Shown: positions 32,712-45,700, counted from the stretch's first letter. The stretch: DNA of 64,000 bases from Ceratotherium simum simum (GCF_000283155.1 NW_004454207.1:2616465-2680464); one strand, 5' to 3'. Translations and numbers: made by a program. The notes: a model not told the origin generated them from the sequence alone.

Positions 32712-33188
32712 GCTACTCAAACTGTGATCCCTGGACCAGCAACATCGGCATCTCCTGGGATTTCATTAGAAATTCGGAATCTCCGGCCCCACTACATACC
32801 TGCTAAATCAGAATCCGAATTTTAACAAGAGACCCAGGTGATTCCCAGGCATGTTACAGTTTTTTTTTTTTTTTTGTGAGGAAGATCAGCCCTGAGCTAA
32901 CATCCGTGCTAATCCTCCTCCTTTTGCTGAGGATGACCGGCTCTGAGCTAACATCTGTTGCCGATCCTCCTCCTTTTTTTTCCCCCACAGCCCCAGTAGA
33001 TAGTTGTATGTCATAGTTGCACATTCTTCTAGCTGCTGTATGTGGGGCGCGGCCTCAGCATGGCCGGAGAAGCGGTGCATCGGTGCGCTCCTGGGATCCG
33101 AACCGGGGCCGCCGGTAGCGGAGCACGCGCACTTAACCGCTAAGCCACGGGGCCGGGCTGGCTCGGCATGTTACAGTTTGAGAAGCAC
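32712..33188 (+). mobile_element. MER20 relic interrupted by a SINE
   Basis: TACTCAAACTGTGATCCCTGG, AGCAACATCGGCATCTCCTGG and TTTTAACAAGAGACCCAGGTGATTC match MER20; its last part (TTTGAGAAGCACTGCC) resumes after the SINE at 32863-33164. Confidence 0.88.
32863..33164 (-). mobile_element. ERE-type SINE, full length
   Basis: Minus copy with T-run, two tail units and a nearly complete tRNA-like head (CACTTAACCGCTAAGCCACGGGGCCGG). It is flanked by the perfect 15-base duplication GGCATGTTACAGTTT at 32848-32862 and 33165-33179. The CpG-rich head suggests one of the younger copies here. Confidence 0.94.
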
Positions 33189-33189
33189 T

Positions 33190-33440
33190 GCCCTAGGCTA
33201 CAGTTTCTCAACCTCAGCACTATTGATTGTTGGGAGCAGAAAATTCTTTGTTGGGGCAGGGCATGGGGTTTTGGGGGAAAGCTGTCCTGTGCATTGTAAG
33301 ATGTTTAGTAGCATCCCTGGCCTCTACCCACTAGATGCCAGGAGCACCCCCTCCCCAAGCTGTGACAACCAAAATACATTGCCAAATGTCCCTTGGGAGA
33401 CAAAAAGCACCCCCCCCTCCCCCAGATGAGAACCACTGAC
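33190..33440 (-). mobile_element. MER5A-type hAT relic
   Basis: Reverse MER5A: CAGTTTCTCAACCTCAGCAC, GTCCTGTGCATTGTAAGATG, CTCTACCCACTAGATGCC and GATGAGAACCACTGACC. It abuts the MER20 relic end to end. Confidence 0.9.
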
Positions 33441-33794
33441 CTAGGGGTAGTGTATGGAGTAAAAGGGAAAGAGGATGGGAATTGAGCTTTGAATAATTCT
33501 AATCTTTCACAGCTGATAGAAGGAGAGCCTGAAAAGGAAAATGAAAAGCGGGAGATAGAAGAAAAACCAGGAGAGCAGTGGCTAAGAAATCAAGGAAGCA
33601 GGGATGATGAGGACAGTGTCACATGCCGCTGAGATGAAGATGAAGATGAGGATTGCAAAGTGCCCACTTAGTTTAGAGAAATGGAAGTTACTGGTGACCT
33701 GAGAATGAGCTCTGTTGGCAGAGCAGAAAGGCTAAATTCAGATTGGAGAAGGTTGGGAGGTGTGGAAACCAAGACGGCGTGTAGAGTTCTTGGC

Positions 33795-33950
33795 CCCCAG
33801 ACCAGCAGAATCTGCACCCTCTGGGAGCTTGTCAGAAATGCAGAATCTCAGGTCCCACCCCAGACCTCGTGAATCAGAATCTATTTTTGAATAAGAGCCG
33901 CAAGGTTGCCAGGTGATTCCTACACACATTAGTTTGAGAAACACTACTAA
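33795..33950 (+). mobile_element. MER20 relic
   Basis: CAGACCAGCAGAATCTGCAC, GTCAGAAATGCAGAATCTCA, CCACCCCAGACCTCGTGAAT and TAGTTTGAGAAACACTA. Confidence 0.85.
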
Positions 33951-34429
33951 TGGGCAATTCTTTCAACTAGTTTGGTAGTGAAGGCGAGGAAAGAAACAGA
34001 CATTGTGTAACTGTATATACAACCGGTTTGCTACATGTGAGTGCCTTCAGTATACTTACCTTCTGTAAACAGATTTAAAAGAACCAAATATGGTTGAACA
34101 TTGTGGATATTTAAAAAGGAAAATGTGTAACTTACAAACTCATAAATCAGAACTCTGGTTGCACTTCTATTTTCAAGATACTTGCTGGATTCAAAATTTC
34201 ATGATTTTATTAAAGTCTCAAGTACACTTGTTTCTTTATACTTTTAGCCAGGCAGTTAGTGCCCATGAACAAGTGAAAATGTGTTTGCAACTAACTGTCT
34301 TTCATAAAAGAAGAATATCTAGCACAGTTTAGTGTAAACAGAATCTTAATGTTTTTATTAATTATTTTTATGCCAGTGGGCATTCAGTGGACATATATTA
34401 CTCTAGACTGGTAGTTTCCATTTTTTTCT

Positions 34430-36045
34430 TTTTTCCCCAGCTTTATTGAGGTATAATCGACAAATTAAAATTGTATATATTTAAGGTGTACAATGTGATG
34501 GTTTGATACATGTATACATTCTGAAATATTACCATAATCAAGTTAATTAACACATCCATCACCTGACACAGTTACCACTGTGTATGTGTGTGTGTGGTGA
34601 GAACACTTAAGATCTACTCTCTTAACAAATTTCAAGTATACAATACAGTATTATTAACTATATCACCATGTGGTACATCAGATCCTCAGAACTTATTCAT
34701 CTTATAACTGAAAGTTGGTACCCTTTGACCAACATTTCCCCATTTTCCTCAGCCCACACCACCTCCTAGGCCCTAGTAACCAGTGTTCTACTCTCTGGTT
34801 CTACGAGTTTAACTTTTTTAGATTCCACATATAAGTGAGATCATACAGTATTTGTCTTTCTCTGTCTGGCTTATTCCACTTAGCATAATGTCCTCCATCC
34901 ATGTTGTCACTAATGGCAGGATTTCCTTCTTTTTATGGCCGAATAATATTCCATTATATATATCTTACATTTTCTTTACCCATTCATCCGTCAATGGACA
35001 CTCAAGTTGTTTCTATGTCTTGGCTATTGTGAATAAAGCTGCAATGAACATGTAAGTGCAGATATCTCTTCGAGATCCTGATTTCATTTCCTTCGGATAT
35101 ATACACAGAAGTGGGATTGCTGGGTCACATGGTAGTTCTATTTTTAATTATTTGAGGAACCTCTATACTGTTGTCCATAGTGGCTGTACCAATCTACATT
35201 CCCACCAACAGCACACAAGGGTTCCCTTTTCTCCACATCTTCACCAACGCTTGTTATTTCTTGACTTTTTGATGATAGCCATCCTAACAGGTGCGAGGTG
35301 ATATCTCATTTCGATTTTGATTTGCATTTCTCTGATGGTTAGTGATGTTGAGCACCTTTTCATATATTTTTTGGCTGTCTGTATGTCTTCTTTGGAAAAA
35401 TGTCTGTTCAGTTCCTCTGCCTATTTTTTAATTGGGTTTTTTTGTTGTTTTGATTTTCTCCTATTGAGCTGAGTTCCTTATATATTTTGGATATTAACCC
35501 CTAATCAGATATATTGTTTGCAAACATTTTCTCTGTGAGTTGCCTTTTCATTTTGTTAATGGCTTCCTTGGTTGTGCAGAAGCTTTTTAGTTTGATGTAG
35601 TTCTACTTGTTGATTTTTGCTTTTGTTGCCAGTGCTTTTGGTATCCTATCCAAAAAAATCATTACCAAGACCAGTGTCAAGGAGCTTTATCCCTATGTTT
35701 TCTTCAAGGAATTTTATGGTTTCAGGTCCTACAATTAAGTTGTTTTTTTTTTAATTTTTTTTTGTGTGTGTGTGTGTGTCTGTGTGTGTGAGGAAGATTA
35801 GCCCTGAGCTAACATCCGTTGCCAACCCTCTTCTTTTTGCTGAGGAAGATTGGCCCCGGGCTAACATCCGTGCCCATCTTCCTCTACCTTATATGGGACA
35901 CGGCCACAGCATGGCTTGACAAGCTGTGCGTCAGTCTGTGCCAGGAATCTGAACCTGTGAACCCCAGGCTGCCAAAGCGGAGCACACAAACTTAACCGCT
36001 ATGCCACCAGGACGACCCCTACAATTTTTTAATCCATGCAAACAC
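34430..36045 (-). mobile_element. L1 LINE, antisense, 3' part
   Basis: Reversed L1: CCCAGCTTTATTGAGGTATA at the 3' end, then GGGATTGCTGGGTCACATGG, GGCTGTACCAATCTACATTC, AGGTGATATCTCATTTC, CAGAAGCTTTTTAGTTTGATG. The reverse-transcriptase region is only partly covered and has no long frame. A SINE at 35737-36017 splits it; TTTAATCCATG resumes after it. Confidence 0.92.
35737..36017 (-). mobile_element. ERE-type SINE inserted in L1
   Basis: T-run and a (TG)n stretch near 35763-35792, two tail units, and reversed tRNA-like end (AAACTTAACCGCTATGCCACC). CCTACAATT on both sides (35728-35736, 36018-36026) is the target-site duplication. Confidence 0.9.
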
Positions 36046-36177
36046 ACAAGTGGAAGATAACCCTGTCCCATCAATAACAAGCATTGCAATCACAGAGACA
36101 ACCCCAGGATATCCCAGAAGGGAGGATATGTTTATTGTGAGACAGTCTCAGAGATTCAGATATCAACTGCCCCACCT

Positions 36178-36690
36178 GTTACAGTCGTTCTTAACCTTGG
36201 TTGCACCTTGAAATTACCTGGGGAGCTTTAAAAATCCCCATGCCTGGGCCTCACCCATGCAGATTCTGATTTAATTGGTCTGGGGTATAGCCTGGGCTTT
36301 TGGATTTTAAAGTTCACAGGTGATTCCAATATGCAGGCAAAGTTGCGAACCACTGCTTTAGAATAATTGCTCTATTGCAACTGCTTCTCAGACTTGAGCA
36401 TGAGTTAACCTTGTTAAAACTCAGATTGCTGGGTCCCACATCAGTTTCTGATTCAGTAGAGCCTGAGAATTTGCATCCCTAACCAGCGGGGCCCAGGGGA
36501 TGCCGATGCTGCTGGCCCGGGCACCACCCTTTGAGAACCTGTGCTCTACTGAGTGGTTCTCAAACTTCATTGGCTTCATTGGTCTGGCCCTGGAGCTCCT
36601 GGGTCAATATGTTTGAGTCCTGACATCTGCATTTTAAATAAGAACCAGATGATCCCCAAGAAAGTGATCTAAAGACAAACCTTTGCAAAA
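36178..36690 (+). mobile_element. Three consecutive MER58/MER20-type hAT relics
   Basis: First (36,178-36,362): AATTACCTGGGGAGCTTTAA, GAACCACTGCTTTAG. Second (36,383-36,545): GCTTCTCAGACTTGAGCATG, CTTTGAGAACCTGTGCT. Third (36,550-36,690): GAGTGGTTCTCAAACTTCA, TCTGCATTTTAAATAAGAACC. All share one orientation. Confidence 0.7.
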
Positions 36691-37814
36691 CCCTGCCCTA
36701 TACACAATTTATATTTATAATGTTAGGTACTGAGATGACACTGCGAGGTAGAGTAATCTCTGAGAATGTCATCTCTTCTCTTTCCCTTTTCTTTTCCTTC
36801 ATGGCTGACCTTAAGCGCTACACACATTGCCTCTGGGGACATGTGTAGGGTAACTCATTTGGATTTTGTCTTCTAAAGGCCTAATGGTCTTAGGGGATCA
36901 TAGCGGGGTTTGTGGTGGTAAAGCTACTGAAGGACATCTGGGTCTCCAGGAAGGGCAAAGGGAGAAGGCTGCTTCTCCACCCCTTTTGGAGAGAGAAGTG
37001 AAGAGGGAAGACAGGGGAGGTAACAGGAGGGCTGGGGAGCTCTGTTGGTCCTGAAAAAAGAGGAAACCTGACAACTTTATGTGGAAAATGATTAGGAAAT
37101 GGATTGTGCATGCATGTGCACACATCCATACCACCCTGGTGTGTCACTACATCAGACTCAGAAACTGCGCACAATCCCCGCAAGGCAAGGATCCCCCAGT
37201 CCCCCGGAGGTCTGAGAAGCTTTGGGAGAGCCAGATAGGCTGAAAGCTCAGAGACGGAAATGAGGCTGAGTCGTAGAAAATAAAGTCGTCTTTCTGGATA
37301 TTGCAGTTGGTAGACTGAGATTCACACCAGATACACGTTCAACTTTTTGAACATTTTCCACCTGGATATATTTCCTATATAATCTGGGTTTGTTTTGTTT
37401 TGTTTTCTCAAAATCTAACTCATTAAGTGGATTTAGAATATACACTGGGAAGTCTGAGCTTTATTTCCTATCATTCATAATTTATGAAATTGACCCTTCT
37501 CTAGCTCATTACTTAGTTAAAATTCTCTATTCCCAAATGGGGGAGCAAAAGCTTATTGTTTCGTGGTGTTTGCTTTTCTTAAATCTTAAACACTTTGAGA
37601 CCCACAGGGCAAATTATGAATAAAAATTGTTTTTATTTGGAAACTTGGGTTGCCTTAACTGAAACTGCCCCCAAACCAGGAATAAAGCTTTTATACATGT
37701 GTAGATCTTATTAACTTTTACAGCAATTTAAAATTTTATACCCATTTTATCCTATATGTTGTGACACAACAATGACCTGTCTGCTGCTTCAGGACGTCTG
37801 AAATATTGGGTGGG

Positions 37815-37834
37815 GAGTGCCACCTGGTGGTAGG
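37815..37834 (-). promoter_or_regulatory. CTCF-type motif
   Basis: Minus strand reads CCACCAGGTGGCACTC, a full match to CCASYAGRKGGC and the following RSY. Same orientation as the motif at 29461. Binding is inferred from sequence only. Confidence 0.55.
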
Positions 37835-38559
37835 ATACTTATTAACGTCTTTGCTGTTGGCTGGATCTTCCAGAAGTAGTTTCTGACTCTGAAGGCGTTT
37901 CTGAAGTCCCTTGGGGTGCAGATACAGAAAGGAAGAAACAAAAATAGTTTTCTCCAACTCTAAAAGCACCACTTTGAGAGAGATAGAGATTGGAAAAAGA
38001 GAATTAGAAGGAAAGAGGACAGAAAACATGTTGGAGGGGGGAGGGATTGTGAGGAATCAAATCAAGAGCTCCTGGAGACTTCCTTTCCCCGCTGAGCCCT
38101 GGGCCTCAAACCTAACAGATGGTTCTCGTGCTTTCAGAGTGCCCTCATATATCTGAATGAAGTGGCTGCTCTAGAATTGACCCCCCACCAAACACTCCCC
38201 TGCCCCGCCCCCAACCTCACCTCCTACATCACAAAGAAATTGGAGGCCCCGCCAGTGTGTCCTTCCTCACATCCCCTCCCCTCAACAGCAAAATATGTTT
38301 TATGTCAGTCTCCTCCACACCATCTCACAAAACCAAGATTCTTCCCCCAAAGAGCCTATCCACCAAGGAGCCTCTCCTGTTCTACAAGGAGAGGTGGCCC
38401 TCCCTTAGGTGTCCTTTCCACCCCTGCTCCTGGGTCACTGCCCTTTGTCTACTTGGGAAACTTCCTTCATCAGATATACTCCATCTGTGCATAATCACTC
38501 TCTTCCATTCTGCTGGCTTTTCTCCTCATCTGAATATGATTCTTTTAAAATTGTTTTCC

Positions 38560-38985
38560 CTCCAAAGATGTTTGTTGCAGCATTGTTTGTAATTTACAAA
38601 AATTAGGACAAACCAGAATGTCAATCAATAGGAGATTCATTAAACAAAGTGTTACATCCATACAATGTATACAGCATAGCCATTAACAACAACAACAAAA
38701 GAATAGGACAGATCTACATGCCCAAAATAGAGTGTTAGGTGGAAAAAATGGTGCAGAGTAGTACATGTCATATGACCCCATTTTTGTAAAAGAATTGTTT
38801 GTAATGATATGTCAGTATATACTTAGGAAAAATCTTGAAGAACATACACTAAACTGTTAATAATGGCTATCTTTGAGGAGTGGAACGTGGAGGGCTTTCG
38901 TCTTACATGTTATACATTCCTGAATTTGAATGTTTAGAACTACGTAATAATATTATAATCATAAAACATTTATATAAAAAACTTC
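38560..38985 (+). mobile_element. L1 LINE 3'-UTR fragment
   Basis: Sense old L1: GTTGCAGCATTGTTTGTAAT, ACATCCATACAATGTATACAG, CATATGACCCCATTTTTGTA, ACTAAACTGTTAATAATGGC. Confidence 0.8.
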
Positions 38986-39979
38986 CCTTAATTCTACTGA
39001 TATAATCCTCTGTGTCTCCCTTTCATTTTTCCCCAACATTTATCAACTGATAAGTGCACAGGGCTGAGCTGGATGAATAAAACTTGGACCCAAAAGGTTT
39101 ACAGTCTGGTGGAGAATGTAAGATGGACCCACCAAAATATCATCCAGGGCAGAATGTGACAAGGACAGCACAGCTTTCGATTCATTTGGGCAAATTACTG
39201 AACCTTTGCAAGCCTGCTTCCTCCTCTGAAGATAGAGATTATAATAACCAAAGATTAATATGAAATGTAAATGGGTAGAGCCTTAGATGGGTGCCTGGCA
39301 CAAAGGAGACCAAATGCCATGAGAGGCACGGAGGGGCCTGAGGACTGAGAACATGGACAGCACATGTCTACTGGGCGGGCCTGCCAAAGTGGGTGCCAGT
39401 CGAGATGGGCAGGACGCCAAACACCAACAGCTGTGTCTGAAATACTCATGACCGAAAGGCACCCACGAGGTCACAGAATGCAAGCTCCCATGGTTTACAA
39501 AGGTGAGGTGAGGTGGGGGCCAGCAGAGACCTCTCAGGAAGCATGAAGAAGGCCGCAGAGAGTCTGGAAAGGATTAGAGCATTCTCGAGGAACAAAGGCA
39601 GTCACGTCCACTGAAGAGCAGGACTGAGATCTGAGAAATGGAGAGGGAAAGTTGGGAAAAGATTGGATTTAGGCTGCAGAGAAACTTGCATACCGGCTCA
39701 CGGGGCCATGCTTATGGTGGCAGTTTGAGCCGAGATCATGGTAATCAGCGCCCTCCTTTAGGAGAGTTAATCCAGGGGACTGGTGTGTGTGCTGAGTGGA
39801 AGGGAGGGATTGTGTCTGGTCTCATCCCTCATTACTGTTTAACCCCTTAGAACCTGGCTTTTGATTCTACCACACTCAAAACTACTTTCTTGAATGTCAC
39901 CAATAATCTTTTCTTTGCCTTTTTATAGGTGACTTTTTATAGGTCCCTGTGATCCTTTCCATTGTTGGAATATTGGATA

Positions 39980-40160
39980 GTGGTCATGAGCACAGCTCTG
40001 GAGCCAGGGTAACCTAACTTTTTTAACCTCTTTCTGCTTCAGTTTTCTCCTATGAGAAATGGGAATAACCACCGTCCCTCCACCATAGGGTTCTTGGGAG
40101 AGGAAATAAGTTAATAAAGGAACACGCTAGGCACATAGTAAGCTCTACTTAAGGGTCAGC
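39980..40160 (+). repeat. MIR SINE relic
   Basis: GCACAGCTCTGGAGCCAGGG, TTCAGTTTTCTCCTATGAG, AAATGGGAATAACCACC and CTAGGCACATAGTAAGC. A further MIR piece lies near 39,180-39,310. Confidence 0.75.
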
Positions 40161-41189
40161 TACAGCTATGACACACTTTACTTCTCCTTCCACTCTCCTC
40201 CCTTCTCTCTCCATTCCTTCCTGCCTTTATTCCAAAAACATTTATTGAGCTTCTACTATCCGCCAGCCAGTGGGCTGGGTGATAAAATGATCAAGTGCCT
40301 GCCCTCAGGGAGCCCCCAGTCCAGAGTGGGGCACATGCTAGTCAATTAATAAATGATAAGAGTTTTGAAAGAGGGAAGCAGAGGATGGTTTGGCCCTTTG
40401 GGAGTGCAGAGCAGGAGGCCCAACCCAGCCGCAGTGGGGCTGGTTCAAACATGTCACCTCAGAGTTGAAGTCTAAACTGAGTCCTGGAGGAATCGCAGAA
40501 GGTAGCCAAGTTTTGGTGGAGGGGTGAGATGGGGACAGTGTGAGCGTGTGTCCAGAGGTGTGCATGAGTGCAACATGGAAGGGGAAATGCAAGCGGCTCT
40601 TACGGCCTGGAGTGCTGGGTCAGAAGTGGAGCTTGGCTCCTGAAGAGCTGGGAAGGGAGACAGAGCTCATCAGAAAGGGTCTTGCTTGTGATCCTAAGAA
40701 AGTTAAACTTTATCCTGAAGGCAACGTGAAATCCTCTGAAGAACTTTTGTAAACAAGTATGTCAGGGTAGGGGGGTGTTGGGAACTGCATTCTAGAAAAA
40801 CCAGCCTCTCCCTCCTTACCTTTGCTGTACTGTTCAGTCCTGGCTTGCCCCTTCCTTGGGTTACTCTTCATCTGGCTCCTTTGACAGCTCTACTTCCATG
40901 ACCTTCATTCAACAAGGAATTTTCAGGGAGCCCTTCCTGTAGGCCACACCCTGTGCAAGGAACTAGGACTGCAACGATGACCAAGATGGCCCTCCTCATT
41001 GTGTTCATTGCTCTTGGAACACGTCATGAGTGTCCATACTGCTTTTGCTCCTCTTTGGAAAAAGCTTTGTTTGTCTCCCCTCTATTTTTGTTTTAAGCAA
41101 GAACAGTCACATTTTATTTTACATATATTTGCATATATATATATATGGAGAATCTTAACTTTGATCAGTTTACATAGTCATTTATTTTA

Positions 41190-41690
41190 CTTTTAATATT
41201 TAAATAAACCTTTTATTTTAGAACAGTTTTAGATTTACAGAAAAGTTGCAAAGATAGTACAGAGTTCCTGTCTACCCCACACCCAGTTTCCACTATTGTT
41301 AGCATCTTATATTACTATGGTACATTTGTCACAATTAATCAACCAATATTGATACATTATTATTAAATTTCATACTTTATTCAGTTTTCATTAGTTTTCC
41401 CCTAATGTTCAGAATATCACATTACATTTAGTCACCATGTCTCCTTAGGCTCCTCTGAGCTGTGACAGTTACTCGGATTTTCCTTGTTTTTGAGGACCTT
41501 GACAGTTTCGAGGAGTACTGGTCAGCCATTTTGTAGAGTGCCCCTCAATTTGGGTTTTTCTGATGTTTTTCTCATGATTAGACTGGAGTTCTGGGTTTGG
41601 AGGAGGAAGACCACAGACGCGAAGTACCACTCTTGATGCATCATACCAGGAGTACCAGTTATCAACAAAATTATTTTTCTATTTATTCAT
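41190..41690 (-). mobile_element. L1 LINE fragment, antisense
   Basis: TAGATTTACAGAAAAGTTGC, AAAGATAGTACAGAGTTCC, CACCATGTCTCCTTAGGCTC, CTCATGATTAGACTGGAGTT follow a common antisense old-L1 end. Confidence 0.65.
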
Positions 41691-44139
41691 CAGTATCTAT
41701 ATTAAGCTAAATATGGGTTCATACTGAGGTCTCCAATTCCAACCAAGTGCGCGTGGTTCATTCTAGCCTTCCTCTTTGTATAAGCTCTATTTTTGACCAA
41801 GCCCTATTATATCTTAACTGTATAAAGACTTTTTCTTCCACCCTGGTCTTTACCCACATAAGGATGACTAATGCTTAAAGCTTTACAAGCTATAAAAACA
41901 TTTCCATCTGACTGTGGGCACAATGGAACATTCACACAGGATGGTCTGGCTTCGTCAGCCAACTTAGTCAACTGTGGCCCATTTGCCCACACTGCCATCC
42001 ACTGGTCCCCTCAATCTGACCTTGAAACCCTCCCCGTCTCTCAGCCAACTTGCACTCTCTTCTCGGAAGCATTTCCGTCCATGGTACTCCAGGTTTAGAG
42101 AAAACCGGAACAGCTGTCTCAGGCCCTCTTTGCCTCAATGTTCCACACTGCTTTCGTGCATATGGTAGTGAGGAAAATTCCAGATACTGCTTCTTCCCAT
42201 GATTCCAGATGGGCTATGAGGAGGAGCTTCCCTCTACTTATCTGGGGGTTCCCCCAAAACTTATCTGGGAGTTCTAAATTTCCTGTGCCACTGAATTTAC
42301 CACAGTCCAACCCCTGTCTGAGACCCAACTAGCATCTCTCTCTGTCACTCTCCTGTCTGAGCATCTCATCCTCTCCAGGCTGGATAAGTTTAATTTTGCC
42401 CGGGGAAAGGAAATACTGTTTTATGTGTTGTTTCATATATTTCGTACATTTAGAACTGGGCCACAGATTTTGAAACTGCTCCCTTTTCTCCAGTGCTGTG
42501 GGGCCAACCCTTCTCTGAAGCCGTGGCTGCCTGGAGGCCACTTCCCAGAGGACAGGGAGGAGGACGCGCGTATCTCGAGTCAGGGGGCTCCCATTGGTAA
42601 AGGCCTTGCAATGCTTTTCTGCTTCACGAATCCCTTTTGGTGTGGGAACACCTGTCGACACCTAAATCTGCTTTGGTGACCTGGCGCAGAAGGAATTAAT
42701 GTCAGCATATATGCAATCCCTCACGGAAGAGAGGAACTTGGTGGTTATGATGAGATTTTAACAAAATAGGTGGGAAGTAAGCACAAAGCATTGATGGGAG
42801 CCAGACAACCCACGCTTTTCTCAAAACGTTGGTTGAGTGCTTGCTACTGTTTGGCTCTTCACTTAGGGCACTCAGGAAGGGAGAAGTTGGAAGCACACCA
42901 GAGCAGAAGTGGAGCGGTGAGAGTTCCAGTACTCCTCTCTACCACCATTGCACTTTTGACCTTTGCCTTCAGTTTCCTCATCCATGCAATAAGAGGGCCC
43001 TTCTAGCTCTAAAGTGCTATTTTTTTTTTTTTTGTGGTGCCTTGGCCCGTTATTTGGGAGACAGTGACTTCAGGAAACACAGGATGGGTTGCAACTGATG
43101 GAAAGATCTATGTTTTCAGATAATTGCTCTGCAAGCTAGGACTGACTCAAGGGAATTTGCAGAGGATAGTGGGGATCATGCCTTGTCCCTGTACCCATGC
43201 AGTCAGACATGCCATTGGAAGGAGACAGTCCCACTCATCATGATGAAATGAGCTTCAATTTGGTTTAGCTGGACCACCATGTACAGTTGCACAGGTTGTC
43301 TGCTGCTCAAGGGTAGTTGGCCATATGGCCAAGTGAGGCTGTAATCCAGCCCTCCCTCCTCTTACCTAGCTCTGTGCTCTGATTTGGGGCTACATCAGCC
43401 CACAGGTAGAGGGCCTTTAGCTAACTTGTTCATACAGAGGGTTGCCATTTTCTAATGGGCACTGAGGTGTTGTGTAGACTGGCACTTTAACCTTTTGTTT
43501 GACATGAGAAATAAAAGTACAAATGGAGAAGAACTGCCGTGGTTGGGAATGAGCATAGTGGGGTTAGGTGTAAGTCAGGAGGGTGCTAACACTGAGAGGG
43601 CTCGGGAAGAGTGGGTTAAGGCACCCAGGAGTGAGAGGGGAAGGGAAAGTAGGGGAGGGGCAGTGGAATTGTGGGAACCGGTGCAGGAAGACCATAAGGT
43701 CGACAGTACCTGCTCCCTGTGGCTGAGTCCTGCGGCCCACCTCACCTTGTCTGTGCTGTCCCCTCAGGAGCTCTGCTCAGTTTAAAACCAAGACAGGCTC
43801 ACTTCAGATGTGGCCTAGTGTAAAGGAATCCTCTTGTGCATTTCTTCTTCCAAATCCTTTGCTTAGAAAATGTTTCTTTTACATGACTCCTTCCACTTTA
43901 GTCTTTTGTATATTTCATGTTGTTTTTTTTGGACAAGTAACTGATTCCAGGCACCTGGTGTTGTGCTAGGTCTCGAGCCTTCACCTCGCTGCAGCCTTGA
44001 TATGGAGAAGCCATCTGCTGCCCTATGAGCGCTCAGGGGCTCATCGACTCCGAAGGACAGGGGCGCGGCCCGCGCCCTGAGAGTGGTTCTCCTGGCCTAC
44101 CGTGAGCACAGCCAAGAGATGAGCAAAGTCCACAACAGC

Positions 44140-44345
44140 AAGAGGAGTAATAATAAGACTAGCTCTGTTTGATGAGTGCTTACTCTGTGCCAGGTACTGT
44201 ACTAAGGGTTCCACAAGCATGATTTAATCCTCAAAGCCACCATATGAGGAAGCTACTGTTCTTCTTATCATCCCCGTTTGAGAGATGAGAACAGTGAGGC
44301 TCAGAGAGGCTCGTTGGGGATGTGTATGTTGCCTGGTGAGCTTGC
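44140..44345 (-). repeat. MIR SINE relic
   Basis: GAGTGCTTACTCTGTGCCAGG, GATTTAATCCTCAAAGCC, ATCATCCCCGTTTGAGAGAT, GTGAGGCTCAGAGAGGC: near-consensus reverse MIR. Confidence 0.88.
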
Positions 44346-45349
44346 GTGACTGCAGTGCTTAATGACAGATCATCTCCATTTCGAAATAAAGATTTGCGTC
44401 AGCGTGGATGGCAAGGAGGAGAACAAGGAAGGAGATGCCCAAGAGCTTTGTGCCCTCCCCAGGCAGGGCAGGGAGAGCAGACTTGGCCACCGAGGGCCAG
44501 CTTCTGGGCTCAGGCAGAGGGCCGGATCCTCTGGCCATTTTCCACATGGGACTAAACTCGTTCCCAGTGACTGTCTTGCCCTGGTGTCAATTCCATTTTC
44601 TTGTTTATCTTTTATGGTTATGGGTTGTGTGGAAAATCCTGTAACGACTCAGGTGATTTGAATAAGGAGCTCATGTTTATGAGTTTGCCCAGTGTGAACA
44701 CTAGACTATATGTAAATATAACCCAGCGTGCACCACGCTTTATAAGATCCCCACTGACTGGTCTCTAATTGGCTGACACTTTGTGACCTGGAAGCCAGGG
44801 CATCTGTGTCTGGCTTTTCTAGAAAGGCTGACTAACTCTCCAGCCCAAAGGACTCTTGCTCAGTCCACTACTGGCGGTCATTTTTACTTACTGTTTTAAA
44901 CTTTATTTCTGAGCAAATGTTTCAAGGGAAGCCAAGAGACTGTGTGGCAGCCAAATGAGGTCTTGGAGCTTACTGTTGTGAAGGTTTTTGGTGAGACCAT
45001 GCAGCCATGGGCTGTATTCTCTGAGGTCATGGGAATCCCTTCTCAGACTGTGCACCAGGCCTTGAATCGCCTGAGGGGACCAGTCGTTAGGTCAATTTAG
45101 GAATGGCCTCCCAAACCTATGACTTCTGAAAGGCATGTCTTCATATGGTTTTCCAAAGTCCATATATTGTCATAGAGAGGTTAGCCAAGGCAGGGAGACC
45201 AAAGGCCTGGGGGTAAATAATAATAAAGTGTGTGTGTGTATGAAAATGTCACCCCCTACCCACCCTGTCCCCAATGTGGTTTCCTCCCATTCAAGGGGTA
45301 GAAGGCAAGAAGAAGCACATCGTATCTCATTCCAACCTCTTCCTTCGGC

Positions 45350-45700
45350 CGGAAGTCAGCAAGTGTTTCCTGTAAAGTAAATATTTCAGGCTTTGCGGGC
45401 CAAGAGGTAAATTGAGGACATTATGTAGATATTTACATAATAAGAGAAAAACAAACTGCACAATTATTTAATTGATAAAATTCAAAATATAATAATAACT
45501 GAGTGCAGTTTTTTGTAATAGAGTTCTAATAATGGGAAGAATGGAATTCTTTGGGGGGATGATAACATTTTGCCTAATTGGAGTTTAAAGTTAGTGTTTT
45601 TTATCATCAGATCAATTGTAAATGTTCATCTGTGAAAGTTATTCTTCACCCCCTAGGCCGGGTTTGGCCCTCATGCTGTAGTTTGCTGAGCCCTGCTGTT
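45350..45700. mobile_element. hAT-type non-autonomous DNA element
   Basis: TTCCTGTAAAGTAAATATTTC, AGGCTTTGCGGGCCAAGAGG at one end and GGTTTGGCCCTCATGCTGTAG at the other; reverse of the element at 6,485. Confidence 0.7.

Noticed and set aside
33004..33429. 141-codon open frame
   Set aside because: It runs through a SINE, MER20 and MER5A; an artefact of repeats.
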